DNA of 64,000 nt from Microbacterium faecale (GTDB lineage: Bacteria; Actinomycetota; Actinomycetes; Actinomycetales; Microbacteriaceae): assembly GCF_014640975.1 (NCBI RefSeq), contig NZ_BMHO01000001.1, positions 1,808,166-1,872,165 on the forward strand, read 5' to 3'. Under the pieces are notes generated by a model. That model worked only from the letters and a program-made list of their open reading frames with translations, ran no database searches and was not told where the DNA came from. Each line of letters starts with the position of its first letter. Position 1 is the stretch's first letter. A program made the position numbers and the translations under genes. Shown in pieces: positions 52,974 through 62,016 of the stretch.

Positions 52974-53543
52974 TCAGCCTATGGCGACGGCGGGCTCGCC
53001 CCACCACAGCGTCGTGTCGCCGTACCGGCGGTCGCGGACGGCGCGCAGGTGCGCCTCCTCCCATCCGGGCGGCCCCGATCGCGACGCACGTTCGACGATC
53101 ACGAGCGCGTCGTCGACGAGGAGTGGACGAAGCGCGTCGAGCGCCGCCGCGAGATCGGCGTCCGGCAGGTCATACGGCGGATCGACGAACGCGATGTCGT
53201 ACTGACGCGAAGATGCGCGCAGGAACGCGGCGACCGCGGACGTGTGCACGACGGCTTCGGATCCGGTCGCGCGCGCGATGCGGTCGGCGTTGCGCCACGC
53301 GACGGCGGCCGCCTTGCGGTCTCGCTCGACGACATCGGCGCGCGCCGCTCCTCGGCTGAGCGCTTCGAGGCCGAGCGCGCCAGATCCGGCGTAGAGATCG
53401 ACGACGACCGCGTCCGGCAGCATTCCCGTCGCCTCGAGCGCAGAGAAGAGGGACTCGCGCACGCGGTCGCTCGTGGGGCGCGTGCCGCTCGCGGGCACGT
53501 CGAGGCGGAGGCCGCTCGCGCGGCCCGAGATGATGCGAGTCAC
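52974..53543 (-). CDS. rsmD: 16S rRNA (guanine(966)-N(2))-methyltransferase
   Basis: 189-aa methyltransferase modifying G966 of 16S rRNA. It contains the SAM motif VVDLYAGSGALGLEAL and the catalytic DPPY (FVDPPYDLPDADL). GTG start. It is four bases from thiL and divergent from recG, a standard arrangement. Confidence 0.93.
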   Translation of the reverse strand: MTRIISGRASGLRLDVPASGTRPTSDRVRESLFSALEATGMLPDAVVVDLYAGSGALGLEALSRGAARADVVERDRKAAAVAWRNADRIARATGSEAVVHTSAVAAFLRASSRQYDIAFVDPPYDLPDADLAAALDALRPLLVDDALVIVERASRSGPPGWEEAHLRAVRDRRYGDTTLWWGEPAVAIG

Positions 53544-53599
53544 GGATCCAGCCTACGGGCGACGCCGCGCCCGTCCGAGGTCGACCGTAGGATCGACCC

Positions 53600-55777
53600 A
53601 TGACGTTGGCGCTGGAGACCCCGCTCGCAGACGCGGTCGGGCAGAAGCTGGCGAATTCGCTCGCGCGCGCCTTCGCGATGTCGACCGTCGGTGATCTGGT
53701 GGGACACTACCCCCGCCGCTATGCGAAGCGCGGCGACCTCACGCCCATTCTCGAACTTCCCATCGGCCAGACGGCCACGATCGTCGCTGAGGTGCGGCGC
53801 GCGAACTCCCGCCCCATGCGCAACCGGCGCGGGACGCTGCTCGAGGTCGTCATCGGAGATGGCTTCGGTGAGATGTCGTTGACGTTCTTCGGCCAGGCAT
53901 GGCGCGGCAAGGAGCTCGTCCCCGGTGCGCGCGGCATCTTCTCCGGGAAGGTGGGGGAGTACCGCGGCCAGCTCCAGTTCTCACATCCGGACTATCAGCT
54001 GTTCGACGACGAGCTCGAGGCGCATCAGAACGCCGAGGACTTCGCGGAGCGCCCCCTGCCGTTCTATCCCGCGACCGCGACGCTGCCGACATGGCAGCTG
54101 CAGAAGGTCATCAGCTCGGTGCTCGACGACCTCGGCGAGGTGCCGGATCCGCTGACGGACGACGCGCGGCGGGAGCATAAGGCGCTGGCGTCGCGCGACG
54201 CGCTCGAGCGGATCCATCGCCCGCGCACCGATGCCGATGTGCACCGCGCCCGCCACACGCTCCGGCTGCACGAGGCGCTGGTGATGCAGACGGCGCTGCT
54301 GCAGCAGCGGTGGTTCGTGCGCGCGATGTCGGCGACGTCCCGCCCACCGGTCGACGGCGGCCCGCTGTCGCGATTCGACGCGTCGCTGCCGTTCGCGCTG
54401 ACACCCGACCAACAGAGCGTGGGAGCGACTCTCGCTGACGACCTCGTCGGCGAGGCTCCGATGAACCGGCTGATCCAGGGCGAGGTCGGCTCCGGCAAGA
54501 CCCTCGTGGCGTTGCGCGCGATGCTGCAGGTGGCCGACTCGGCCGGGCAGAGCGCGCTCATCGCGCCGACGGAGGTGCTCGCGGCACAGCACCTGCGGTC
54601 GATCACGAAGATGCTCGGCCCGGACATGGCGGCCGAGCTGATGCCGACGCTGCTCACGGGACAGATGTCGACCGCGGAACGGCGGAAGGCCTCGTTGCGC
54701 GTCGCGTCAGGCCAGGCACGCATCATCGTCGGCACGCACGCGCTGCTGAGCGATAAGACGACGTTCGCCGACCTCGGCCTCATCGTCGTGGACGAGCAGC
54801 ACCGGTTCGGCGTGGAGCAGCGCGAGACGTTGCGCGCGAAGGGCACCCACCCGCACGTGCTCGTGCTGACCGCGACGCCGATCCCGCGCACCGTCGCGAT
54901 GACGGTTTTCGGTGACCTCGACGTGTCGACGATCCGCACCATGCCGCCCGGGCGCGCGGGCATCGAGACGTTTGTCGCGCCGCTCGCCGAGAAGCCGGCG
55001 TGGTTCGGCCGCGTCTGGCAGCGCGCCGCCGAGGAAGTCACCAAGGGACATCAGGTGTTCGTCGTGTGCGCGGCGATCGACGTCGAGGCCGGCGGCTCGA
55101 CGGCGGTCGTGGAGGACGACGTCGACGATGTCCCCATCGACCCGGAGGAAGGCCAGCGCGGCCCGCGCTTCGGCGTCGTGCAAGTCGCCAGCTCGCTCCG
55201 CGAACAGCCGGCGACGTCGCACCTGCGGATCCGCCCCCTCCACGGCAAGATGCCGAGCGAGGAGAAGGACGCCATCATGCAGGCGTTCGCCCGCGGCGAG
55301 ATCGACGTCGTCGTAGCGACGACCGTGATCGAGGTCGGCGTCGACGTTCCGAACGCGTCGACGATGATCATCCTCGATGCCGACCGCTTCGGCGTCTCGC
55401 AGCTCCACCAGCTGCGCGGGCGCGTCGGGCGCGGGCGGATCCCCGGACTCTGCCTGCTTGTCACCGACGCCCTCGAGGGCACGCCGGCGCGCGAGCGCGT
55501 CGACGCCGTGGCCGCGACGACAGACGGCTTCGAGCTGGCGGAGGTCGACCTCGAGCTCCGCGGCGAGGGCGACGTCCTCGGCGGCGCGCAGTCCGGCTCG
55601 CGGTCATCGCTGCGGCTGTTGCGCGTCATCAAGGACGCGCCGCTGATCGAACGCGCCCGCGATCTGGCCGAGCGGATCCTCGCCGACGACCCCGCGCTCG
55701 ACACGCACGCGGGTCTCGCCACGATGCTGACGACCAGACTCGGCGAGGCCGAACGCGCCGCTCTCCGCAAGAACTGA
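53600..55777 (+). CDS. recG: ATP-dependent DNA helicase RecG
   Basis: 725-aa fork-regression helicase. The N-terminal wedge/OB domain (about 60-150) is followed by Walker A QGEVGSGKTLVAL, a DExH-type box VVDEQHRFGVEQRE, motif III LTATPIPRT and helicase motif VI QLRGRVGRG, with the RecG C-terminal segment VDLELRGEGDVLGGAQSG. All conserved blocks appear intact. Divergent from rsmD. Confidence 0.95.
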   Translation: MTLALETPLADAVGQKLANSLARAFAMSTVGDLVGHYPRRYAKRGDLTPILELPIGQTATIVAEVRRANSRPMRNRRGTLLEVVIGDGFGEMSLTFFGQAWRGKELVPGARGIFSGKVGEYRGQLQFSHPDYQLFDDELEAHQNAEDFAERPLPFYPATATLPTWQLQKVISSVLDDLGEVPDPLTDDARREHKALASRDALERIHRPRTDADVHRARHTLRLHEALVMQTALLQQRWFVRAMSATSRPPVDGGPLSRFDASLPFALTPDQQSVGATLADDLVGEAPMNRLIQGEVGSGKTLVALRAMLQVADSAGQSALIAPTEVLAAQHLRSITKMLGPDMAAELMPTLLTGQMSTAERRKASLRVASGQARIIVGTHALLSDKTTFADLGLIVVDEQHRFGVEQRETLRAKGTHPHVLVLTATPIPRTVAMTVFGDLDVSTIRTMPPGRAGIETFVAPLAEKPAWFGRVWQRAAEEVTKGHQVFVVCAAIDVEAGGSTAVVEDDVDDVPIDPEEGQRGPRFGVVQVASSLREQPATSHLRIRPLHGKMPSEEKDAIMQAFARGEIDVVVATTVIEVGVDVPNASTMIILDADRFGVSQLHQLRGRVGRGRIPGLCLLVTDALEGTPARERVDAVAATTDGFELAEVDLELRGEGDVLGGAQSGSRSSLRLLRVIKDAPLIERARDLAERILADDPALDTHAGLATMLTTRLGEAERAALRKN

Positions 55778-55812
55778 GAGCGGCTTCTTCTTCGCTTCAC
55801 CCTCTTGGGCGC

Positions 55813-55897
55813 GTTGCTCAACGTGGTACCTCCTGCGCGGCCCGTGGCACGCCGCGGCGCACCGCGAAGCGCTCGCGGCGGCACCACGTTGAGCAAC
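55813..55897. repeat. Intergenic inverted repeat between recG and coaD
   Basis: GTTGCTCAACGTGGT (55813-55827) and its exact reverse complement (55883-55897) enclose 55 GC-rich bases that contain further short complementary runs. The 138-base gap shows no gene. It may be a terminator-like fold or a repetitive extragenic palindrome. Confidence 0.7.
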
Positions 55898-55915
55898 ACA
55901 CCCTAGGCTGGAGGC

Positions 55916-56416
55916 ATGAGCAACCGGATCGCCGTTGTCCCCGGATCCTTCGACCCGCCGACACTCGGGCATCTCGACATCATCCGTCGCGCCGCGGGTC
56001 TCTATGACGAGATCCACGTGGTTGTCGTTCACAACCCCGACAAGGAGGGCATGCTCCCGAGCGCGCTTCGACTGCGGTTGCTCGAGCAGTCGATCGAGGA
56101 GGAGGGGCTGGCAGGCAAGGTCGTCGTCGGATCCTGGAGCGTCGGTCTGCTCGTCGACTACGCGCAGGAAGTCGGCGCTGGCGTGCTCGTGAAGGGCATC
56201 CGCTCGCAGCAGGACGTCGCGTACGAGACGCCGATGGCGGTCGTGAATAACCACCTCGCTGGCGTCGAGACGGTGTTCCTCCTCGCGGATCCCGCCAACT
56301 CGGTCGTGTCGAGCTCGCTTGTGCGCCAGGTCGCGAGCCTCGGCGGCGACGTCTCGCCGTATGTTCCGCCGGCGGTTGTGCGCTATCTGAACGATTCGTC
56401 GCCCAGCGACTTCTGA
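55916..56416 (+). CDS. coaD: Phosphopantetheine adenylyltransferase
   Basis: 166-aa enzyme of the penultimate CoA-synthesis step. The nucleotidyl-transfer motif is [14 protein letters not shown], and the active-site region is [31 protein letters not shown] is present at the end. Typical family length. GGAGG lies four to five bases before the ATG. Confidence 0.95.
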   Translation: MSNRIAVVPGSFDPPTLGHLDIIRRAAGLYDEIHVVVVHNPDKEGMLPSALRLRLLEQSIEEEGLAGKVVVGSWSVGLLVDYAQEVGAGVLVKGIRSQQDVAYETPMAVVNNHLAGVETVFLLADPANSVVSSSLVRQVASLGGDVSPYVPPAVVRYLNDSSPSDF

Positions 56417-56441
56417 GCGCATCCGGACGTAGGCTGAAACC

Positions 56442-56996
56442 GTGAAGAAACATCTGAACGGGCCTTTCGTGCTGCCCGCGCGCGAGATCGTGCGGCGGCC
56501 GGGCGACATGCGCGAGCACGCGCTCACGATCCCGGTGCCGGAACGCTGGGGCGAGGGCGTCGTGTCGGTCGCGGCCGGAAGCGAGCTCGCACTCGACGTG
56601 CGCCTCGAGTCCGTTCACGAAGGGATCCTCGTCTCGGGGACGGCCCGCACAACGTACGAAGGTGAATGCAGTCGCTGTCTGCGTGAGATCACGCAGCCCG
56701 TCGAAGTCGAGTTCCAAGAGCTTTTCGAGTATCCTGGAGACGAAACCCCTGACTTCGAGCTTCAAGACGACCACGTGGATCTTGAAACTCTGGTGAGGGA
56801 TGCGATTGTATTGTCGCTTCCGTTTCAGCCGGTGTGTCGGCCGGACTGCCCGGGTCTTGACCCCGTCACGGGCGAGGAGCTGACCGAGTCACCCGGTGTG
56901 GCGCAGGACCCCATCGATCCACGGTGGGCGGCGCTCCGAGAACTTACCGAAACCGATCCGGCGCACGGCGTCGGCCAGAGCAGAGAAGAGAGCTAG
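56442..56996 (+). CDS. yceD: YceD family (DUF177) protein
   Basis: 184 aa, GTG start, with two Cys pairs: CSRCLREI and [15 protein letters not shown]. This spacing is typical of DUF177 proteins, which are nearly always next to rpmF and have been linked to 23S rRNA accumulation or ribosome assembly. The rpmF start follows by two bases. Confidence 0.9.
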   Translation: MKKHLNGPFVLPAREIVRRPGDMREHALTIPVPERWGEGVVSVAAGSELALDVRLESVHEGILVSGTARTTYEGECSRCLREITQPVEVEFQELFEYPGDETPDFELQDDHVDLETLVRDAIVLSLPFQPVCRPDCPGLDPVTGEELTESPGVAQDPIDPRWAALRELTETDPAHGVGQSREES

Positions 56997-56998
56997 CC

Positions 56999-57208
56999 AT
57001 GGCTGGTAACCCCCCGAAGAGAAGGCTGTCCCGTTCGAACACGCGCTCGCGTCGTTCGCAGTGGAAGGCCAAGGCGCCGGCCCTCGTCAAGACGGTGGAG
57101 AACGGCAAGGTCACCTACAGCCGTCCGCACCAGGCGAAGGTCGTCACCGACTCGCAGGGCACCGAGCTGTTCCTCGAGTACAAGGGCCGCAAGGTCGCCG
57201 ACGTCTGA
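56999..57208 (+). CDS. rpmF: 50S ribosomal protein L32
   Basis: 69-aa ribosomal protein. It starts [19 protein letters not shown] and ends [10 protein letters not shown]. It has no Cys, so it is the zinc-free (C-minus) form. The [10 protein letters not shown]-terminus has a small insertion relative to the common MAVPKRK. Cotranscribed with yceD and rnc. Confidence 0.95.
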   Translation: MAGNPPKRRLSRSNTRSRRSQWKAKAPALVKTVENGKVTYSRPHQAKVVTDSQGTELFLEYKGRKVADV

Positions 57209-57216
57209 ACCGCGTC

Positions 57217-57909
57217 ATGACTCCGCGCACTGACGAGCGCGCGCTCGAGTCGCTTACCGAGAAGCTCGGCGTCGATATCGACGCCGAGCTTCTCGTATTA
57301 GCGCTCACGCACCGCTCCTACGCCTACGAGAACGGCGGCATCCCGCACAACGAGCGCCTCGAGTTTCTCGGCGACTCTGTGCTCGGTCTCGCTGTGACGG
57401 CGATGCTCTACGAACGCTTCCCGGACGTGTCCGAGGGTGAGCTGGCGAAGCGACGCGCCGCGGTCGTGTCGACGATCGCGCTGGCCGATGTCGCGAGGGG
57501 CATCGGGCTGGGGGAGCACCTCAAGCTCGGCAGAGGCGAGGAGCAGACCGGCGGGCGCGCGAAGGACTCGATCCTCGCGGACGCGACCGAGGCGCTCTTC
57601 GGCGCGGCCTTCCTGGCGGCGGGGCGCGCCGCTGCCGACGCGCTGGTGCTGCGCCTCATCACGCCGCTCGTGGACGACCCGGCGCGATACGGTGCCGCTG
57701 TCGACCCGAAGACGAGCGTGCAGGAGCTCGCGGCGCGCCTCGAGGTGCCTCCGCCGCGATACGAGATCACGGGCACCGGCCCGGATCATGACCGTCGGTA
57801 CGTGGCGGTCCTGACGGTGGGCGAGCACAGCGCGACCGGCACGGGCACGAGCAAGAAGCAGGCCGAGATGGCCGCGGCGCTCACGCTGTGGCGGAACGTG
57901 CATGCCTGA
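57217..57909 (+). CDS. rnc: Ribonuclease III
   Basis: 230-aa double-strand-specific RNase. The catalytic domain has the signature NERLEFLGDSVLGLAVTAML and acidic residues ADATEALFGA. The C-terminal dsRNA-binding domain contains DPKTSVQELAA and TGTSKKQAEMAAA. ATG 57217 follows rpmF by eight bases; the longer frame is a shadow of rpmF. mutM overlaps its end by eight bases. Confidence 0.95.
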   Translation: MTPRTDERALESLTEKLGVDIDAELLVLALTHRSYAYENGGIPHNERLEFLGDSVLGLAVTAMLYERFPDVSEGELAKRRAAVVSTIALADVARGIGLGEHLKLGRGEEQTGGRAKDSILADATEALFGAAFLAAGRAAADALVLRLITPLVDDPARYGAAVDPKTSVQELAARLEVPPPRYEITGTGPDHDRRYVAVLTVGEHSATGTGTSKKQAEMAAALTLWRNVHA

Positions 57910-58810
57910 GCTGCCCGAGGTCGAGGTGGTCCGATCGGGCCTCGCGCCTGCGCTCATCGGCGCGCGCATCACGGGTGTCGAGGTGCACGATGAGCGTGCC
58001 CTCACGCGGCATGTCGCCGTCTCCGCGACCTCGCGCGGCACCGACTTCGAGGCGCGACTGACGGGATCCGCGGTGCGCGCGGCCGTCCGCCGCGGCAAGT
58101 TCCTCTGGTTCCCGCTCGACGGCGCCGCGGACGCGATCGTGGCGCATCTCGGCATGAGCGGCCAGATGCTCCTCCGCGCGCCCGGCGCGGCGCCTGAACG
58201 TCACGAGCGGATCCGCTTCTCGATCGAGCATCCGGACCATGGCGAGCTCGCCGTCGTCTTCGCGGACCAGCGCACGTTCGGATCCCTTGCGATCGACCAG
58301 CTCGTGCCGACCGTGGACGGCGCGGCGGGCGGCTTCGGGGATCCGCTGCCTGTGGTGGCGAGCCAGGCCGCGCACATCGCGCGGGATCCGCTCGATCCGG
58401 CGTTCGACGACGGCGCGTTCCGGGCGCTGCTGCGACGCCGCTCCTCGGCGATCAAGCGGGTCCTCCTCGATCAGACCGCCGTGAGTGGCATCGGCAACAT
58501 CTACGCCGACGAGGCGCTCTGGGCGGCCCGGGTCCACCCGGAGACCCTCGCGGCGACGCTCTCGACGCGCGCGGCGAACCGTGTGCTCGCCGAGGTGCGG
58601 GCGGTGCTCGCCAAGGCACTCACCGAGGGCGGGACGAGCTTCGACGCGCAGTACGTGAACGTCAACGGCGAGGCCGGGTATTTCGCCCACTCGCTCAACG
58701 CCTACGGGCGGCACGGCGAGCCGTGCGCGCGCTGCGGCACGCCGCTGGTCCGGGTGTCGTTCACGAACCGGTCGAGCCACTTCTGTCGCCGTTGCCAGCG
58801 CAAAAGGTAG
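57902..58810 (+). CDS. mutM: Formamidopyrimidine-DNA glycosylase
   Basis: 302-aa bifunctional base-excision enzyme removing oxidised purines. The start PELPEVEVVRSGL supplies the catalytic Pro-2 and Glu-3. The DNA-binding H2TH region contains SGIGNIYADEALW. A C-terminal zinc finger with four Cys (CARCGTPLVRV and FCRRCQ) completes it. The conserved smc gene often found next is not in this window. Confidence 0.95.
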   Translation: MPELPEVEVVRSGLAPALIGARITGVEVHDERALTRHVAVSATSRGTDFEARLTGSAVRAAVRRGKFLWFPLDGAADAIVAHLGMSGQMLLRAPGAAPERHERIRFSIEHPDHGELAVVFADQRTFGSLAIDQLVPTVDGAAGGFGDPLPVVASQAAHIARDPLDPAFDDGAFRALLRRRSSAIKRVLLDQTAVSGIGNIYADEALWAARVHPETLAATLSTRAANRVLAEVRAVLAKALTEGGTSFDAQYVNVNGEAGYFAHSLNAYGRHGEPCARCGTPLVRVSFTNRSSHFCRRCQRKR

Positions 58811-58843
58811 CCGCCGGACCATCGCTCAGACGGCGCCGGCCGG

Positions 58844-61279
58844 TCATTCCGCAGCGGCGGCCGGGACCGACAGCGAGCGGCCGACCGAGACGACGTCGGA
58901 CGGAGCCATCGCGATGCCGATACCGGTCGGGCGCGGCGTGAAACCGGGGACGTCGTCGAGCCCGTACGTGTGGTCGACGACGCGGAGGCCGATGGCCTCG
59001 GATCCGCCGTTCTCGACCCGCAGCGTCACCACGACGCCGTCGTTGGACGGCCCGTGGATCTCCAATCCGAACGCCCAGGGGCCGTTTTCCCGGTCCGTGA
59101 TGTCGGCGAGCGGGAGGCCGTCGACTGTCGACGCCGCGACGGGTCGGTCGCTGTACAGCGTGACCACGGGGGCGTCGCGCGCGGAACGCACCCGGACCTC
59201 GAGGACGCGAACGTCGCCGTCGAGTCGGTCGTCGAGAACGGCCACCTCGGGTGCCGCCAGGTCAGCGGGGTCGGCGAGGCCCGTGCGAGCGGAGTCACCG
59301 AACCACGGGACCTGCTGCGCGACGGCCGCCGAACGCGGATCCGCTTCGCCGCCGCAGGTGACGAAGTCACAGGTCCAGTCGGACGGCTGTCGATCGCGAC
59401 TGACCCACGCGGCTGTCTGCGTGTCGTCGTCGACGACGTAATGCAGGTGTGCGGGGCGAGGGTGGTCCGCGTCGAAGCGGTCGATCGCGAGCCCCGCCGC
59501 GGTGAGGGACACCGCGAGCACGAGAAGGACGCCGGTGATCCCCGTGCCGCGCGCGGCGAGTATTCGGCGCACGCGCGATCGGCGGTCTGTGGGCGAATGC
59601 GCCCGGAAGGCAAGCTCGATGAGGGGGAGGAACGGGACGGCGAGCAGGGCGATGAGGAAGGCCACCATTGCCCCGGAGGCGATGCCGCCCGAGGAGGCAA
59701 GCAGCTCCCACACGAGCTGCGGGAGGAACAGTGCCGCGACCACGGCGCCCGCGGTGAGCGCGACCAGCCGCCACCGTGGCGACGGCGCGAAGAGAGCGAC
59801 CGCGATCCCGACCGTTCCGCCGAGGGCAGGGAGCGTGAAGAGATATGACATCCCGGGCACCGTTCCTGCCGTGATGACGCCGATCAACACCGGCCAGGCG
59901 AGCGCGCCCAGGGCGAGAGCGGTCGGACCGAGCAGACGCCTCAGCAGCGCGTACCAGCCGACGAGGACCGCCGCCGTCAGGGCGACGATGGCGAAGCGGT
60001 AGAGCTCCGCGCGGTGCGGGTCGCCCATCCCGAAGTCGGCGTAGCCGGGCCGCAACGCGACCAGCGCCTCCCAGAGGCCGAAGCTGGCCAAAGCGGAGAC
60101 GGCCATCATCACGGCGGCGGATCCGAATGCCGCAAGCGTGCGCCCGATGCGGAGCAGGCCCCGGCGCTGTGCCACGATGATCGCTCCGACAAGGAGGATG
60201 AGGCTCAGGCCCGCGAGGGGCAGCGCAAGGCCCGTCGGGTACTGCACGAGCTGTCCGAAGGCCGTGAAGAAGACCGCGTCGTCGCACTCCGTCGTGGCTG
60301 CCTCGCCGAGGTCTGCCGCGCCGAATGTACGCGTCAGGTCGAGCAGGTTCGCACCGTGATGCTGGAGGCTTGCCGCGCTGAGGTTCTCGATCGTGTCCTG
60401 CGGCGTATGGTACGCCGTGGTGCCGCGGAAGAATCCCGAGGTCAGTCCGGAGAATCCCGCCGAGGTGAAGACCCCGAGGTCGGTGTTGTGGGAGGTCAGC
60501 TCGAAGAACGACGCGGTGGCGGAGTCGCCGAAGGGATGCGGCACCGATCCGTATGCGTCGAGCAGGCAGCGATTACCGGCAGACGTCTCGAACACCGTCG
60601 ACGGGCCATGACTGCCGCCGGCCTCGAGGTTCAACACGACACCGCCGTTGTGCGCAAGAGGATGATCGCGCACGAACGCGTCGGCGCCGAGCATGCCAGG
60701 TTCCTCGCCGTCGGTGAACACCACCACGATGTCGTTTCGGGGTTCCTCGCCATGCTGCAGGGCGCGCACGGTCTCCAGGATCGCGACAACCGCGGCGCCA
60801 TTGTCGGCAGCCCCGGGGCTGTTCATCGAGGAGTCGTAGTGCGCCAGGAGGAAGATGCGACCGCTCGAATCGGCACCAGGGATGACTGCGACCACGTTGT
60901 CGACCGCGCCGACGAGGTCCGAGCCGTCGTTGCCCGAGCGCACCGGAGATGCGCCCAGCGTCTGCTGCAGCTGCGGCTCGAGCCCGAGCTCGCGCAGGCG
61001 ATCGACGAGTTCGTCCCGCGCGCGATCCGCGGCGGGCGTCCCGGTCGGGTGCGGCGTGGTCGCGAAGGCGGGGATGTGCTCAGCGGCGCGCGCGGCGCTG
61101 AACTCGCTCTGCGGCGCCGACGAGGGCTCCGGTCCCGGCGGAATGAGATCCAGCGTTGCCATGGCGCCGATGATGAGGAGCACGAGTGAGGCCACGAGCC
61201 CGCTGAGTGCTCGGACGGGGGCGCCGACGAGCGTAGACGCGCGGCGCGGCGTCTCGCTCGGGTCGTTCGTCGTGCTCAT
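58844..61279 (-). CDS. M28-family membrane metallopeptidase (Fxna/Ermp1-like)
   Basis: 811 aa. An N-terminal membrane anchor (about 24-46) precedes an M28 peptidase domain. The zinc ligands are in AHYDSSMNSPGAADNGAA, DGEEPGMLGA, NLEAGG and the C-side His in AYHTPQDT. About eight membrane helices fill the middle (370-610) and a beta-rich outer domain follows. Architecture resembles eukaryotic ER aminopeptidases and their bacterial relatives. The ATG at 61279 has AAGGAG upstream. It is divergent from a PadR gene with two palindromic repeats between them, so PadR control is likely. Confidence 0.85.
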   Translation of the reverse strand: MSTTNDPSETPRRASTLVGAPVRALSGLVASLVLLIIGAMATLDLIPPGPEPSSAPQSEFSAARAAEHIPAFATTPHPTGTPAADRARDELVDRLRELGLEPQLQQTLGASPVRSGNDGSDLVGAVDNVVAVIPGADSSGRIFLLAHYDSSMNSPGAADNGAAVVAILETVRALQHGEEPRNDIVVVFTDGEEPGMLGADAFVRDHPLAHNGGVVLNLEAGGSHGPSTVFETSAGNRCLLDAYGSVPHPFGDSATASFFELTSHNTDLGVFTSAGFSGLTSGFFRGTTAYHTPQDTIENLSAASLQHHGANLLDLTRTFGAADLGEAATTECDDAVFFTAFGQLVQYPTGLALPLAGLSLILLVGAIIVAQRRGLLRIGRTLAAFGSAAVMMAVSALASFGLWEALVALRPGYADFGMGDPHRAELYRFAIVALTAAVLVGWYALLRRLLGPTALALGALAWPVLIGVITAGTVPGMSYLFTLPALGGTVGIAVALFAPSPRWRLVALTAGAVVAALFLPQLVWELLASSGGIASGAMVAFLIALLAVPFLPLIELAFRAHSPTDRRSRVRRILAARGTGITGVLLVLAVSLTAAGLAIDRFDADHPRPAHLHYVVDDDTQTAAWVSRDRQPSDWTCDFVTCGGEADPRSAAVAQQVPWFGDSARTGLADPADLAAPEVAVLDDRLDGDVRVLEVRVRSARDAPVVTLYSDRPVAASTVDGLPLADITDRENGPWAFGLEIHGPSNDGVVVTLRVENGGSEAIGLRVVDHTYGLDDVPGFTPRPTGIGIAMAPSDVVSVGRSLSVPAAAAE

Positions 61280-61306
61280 CGATTCGGTGCTCCTTGACGG
61301 TCGACA

Positions 61307-61348
61307 GTCCACAGTGGAATATGAAAAGTATTGACCGTCCACAGTGGA
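61307..61348. promoter_or_regulatory. Paired operator repeats between M28 peptidase and PadR
   Basis: GTCCACAGTGGA occurs at 61307-61318 and again at 61337-61348, 30 bases apart (three helical turns). Each contains the palindrome TCCAC-A-GTGGA. The second copy lies inside a wider palindrome with TTGAC/GTCAA arms. It is the probable PadR binding region. Confidence 0.75.
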
Positions 61349-61397
61349 GTGTCAAGCGCTAAGATCGACGTGAACGCAGCAGAACTCGAGGGGGACC

Positions 61398-61979
61398 GTG
61401 ACCGACAAGCCGCTGAACACGACCGCTGCGTCCCTGCTCGGGATGCTGCACGACGGTCCGCTGAGCGGGTGGGATCTCGTCGCGAAGGCCGAAGACGAGA
61501 TCGGCGCGTTCTGGAGCCTCACGCGCAGCCAGGTCTATCGCGAGCTCAAAACGCTGTCGGAGCGCGGACTGATCGAGGCCGGGCGTGCGGGCGCGCGCGA
61601 TCGGCGTCCCTACAGCCTCACCGGCGACGGCCGCGCGGCGTTCCAGGAGTGGTTGGCGACAGAGCCCCAGCGGGAAGTCATCCGCTATCCGCTCCTCCTG
61701 CGCCTGCGCTTCGGACGCTTCCTGTCGGCGGAGCAGATCGCCGCGCTCATTCGTGACGCGCACGCCGAGCACTCCACGGCACTCGAGTCCTACTTCGCGG
61801 AGCGCGCGGCAGCGGAAGACGCAGCCGCGCGGGGCGTCGAGATCCCCGGGGTGGACGACTTCACGCTCGCGGTCCTTGATCTCGGGATCCGTTACGAACA
61901 GGCGATGGTCGACTGGCTGGCGCTCCTGCCCGAGCGCATCGATGTGGACGGTGCCGCCAACGGCTCAACCGCGGAGTGA
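61398..61979 (+). CDS. PadR-family transcriptional regulator
   Basis: 193-aa regulator. The N-terminal winged helix has SLLGMLHDGPLSGWDLV and the recognition region SQVYRELKTLSERGLI; the C-terminal part is a Vir_act_alpha_C-type coiled domain. GTG start with a purine-rich upstream region. Probable repressor of the divergent peptidase and of itself. Confidence 0.88.
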   Translation: MTDKPLNTTAASLLGMLHDGPLSGWDLVAKAEDEIGAFWSLTRSQVYRELKTLSERGLIEAGRAGARDRRPYSLTGDGRAAFQEWLATEPQREVIRYPLLLRLRFGRFLSAEQIAALIRDAHAEHSTALESYFAERAAAEDAAARGVEIPGVDDFTLAVLDLGIRYEQAMVDWLALLPERIDVDGAANGSTAE

Positions 61980-62016
61980 GACAGCCGCTCGCGCTGACGG
62001 AGTTGGTCCTCGCCGT

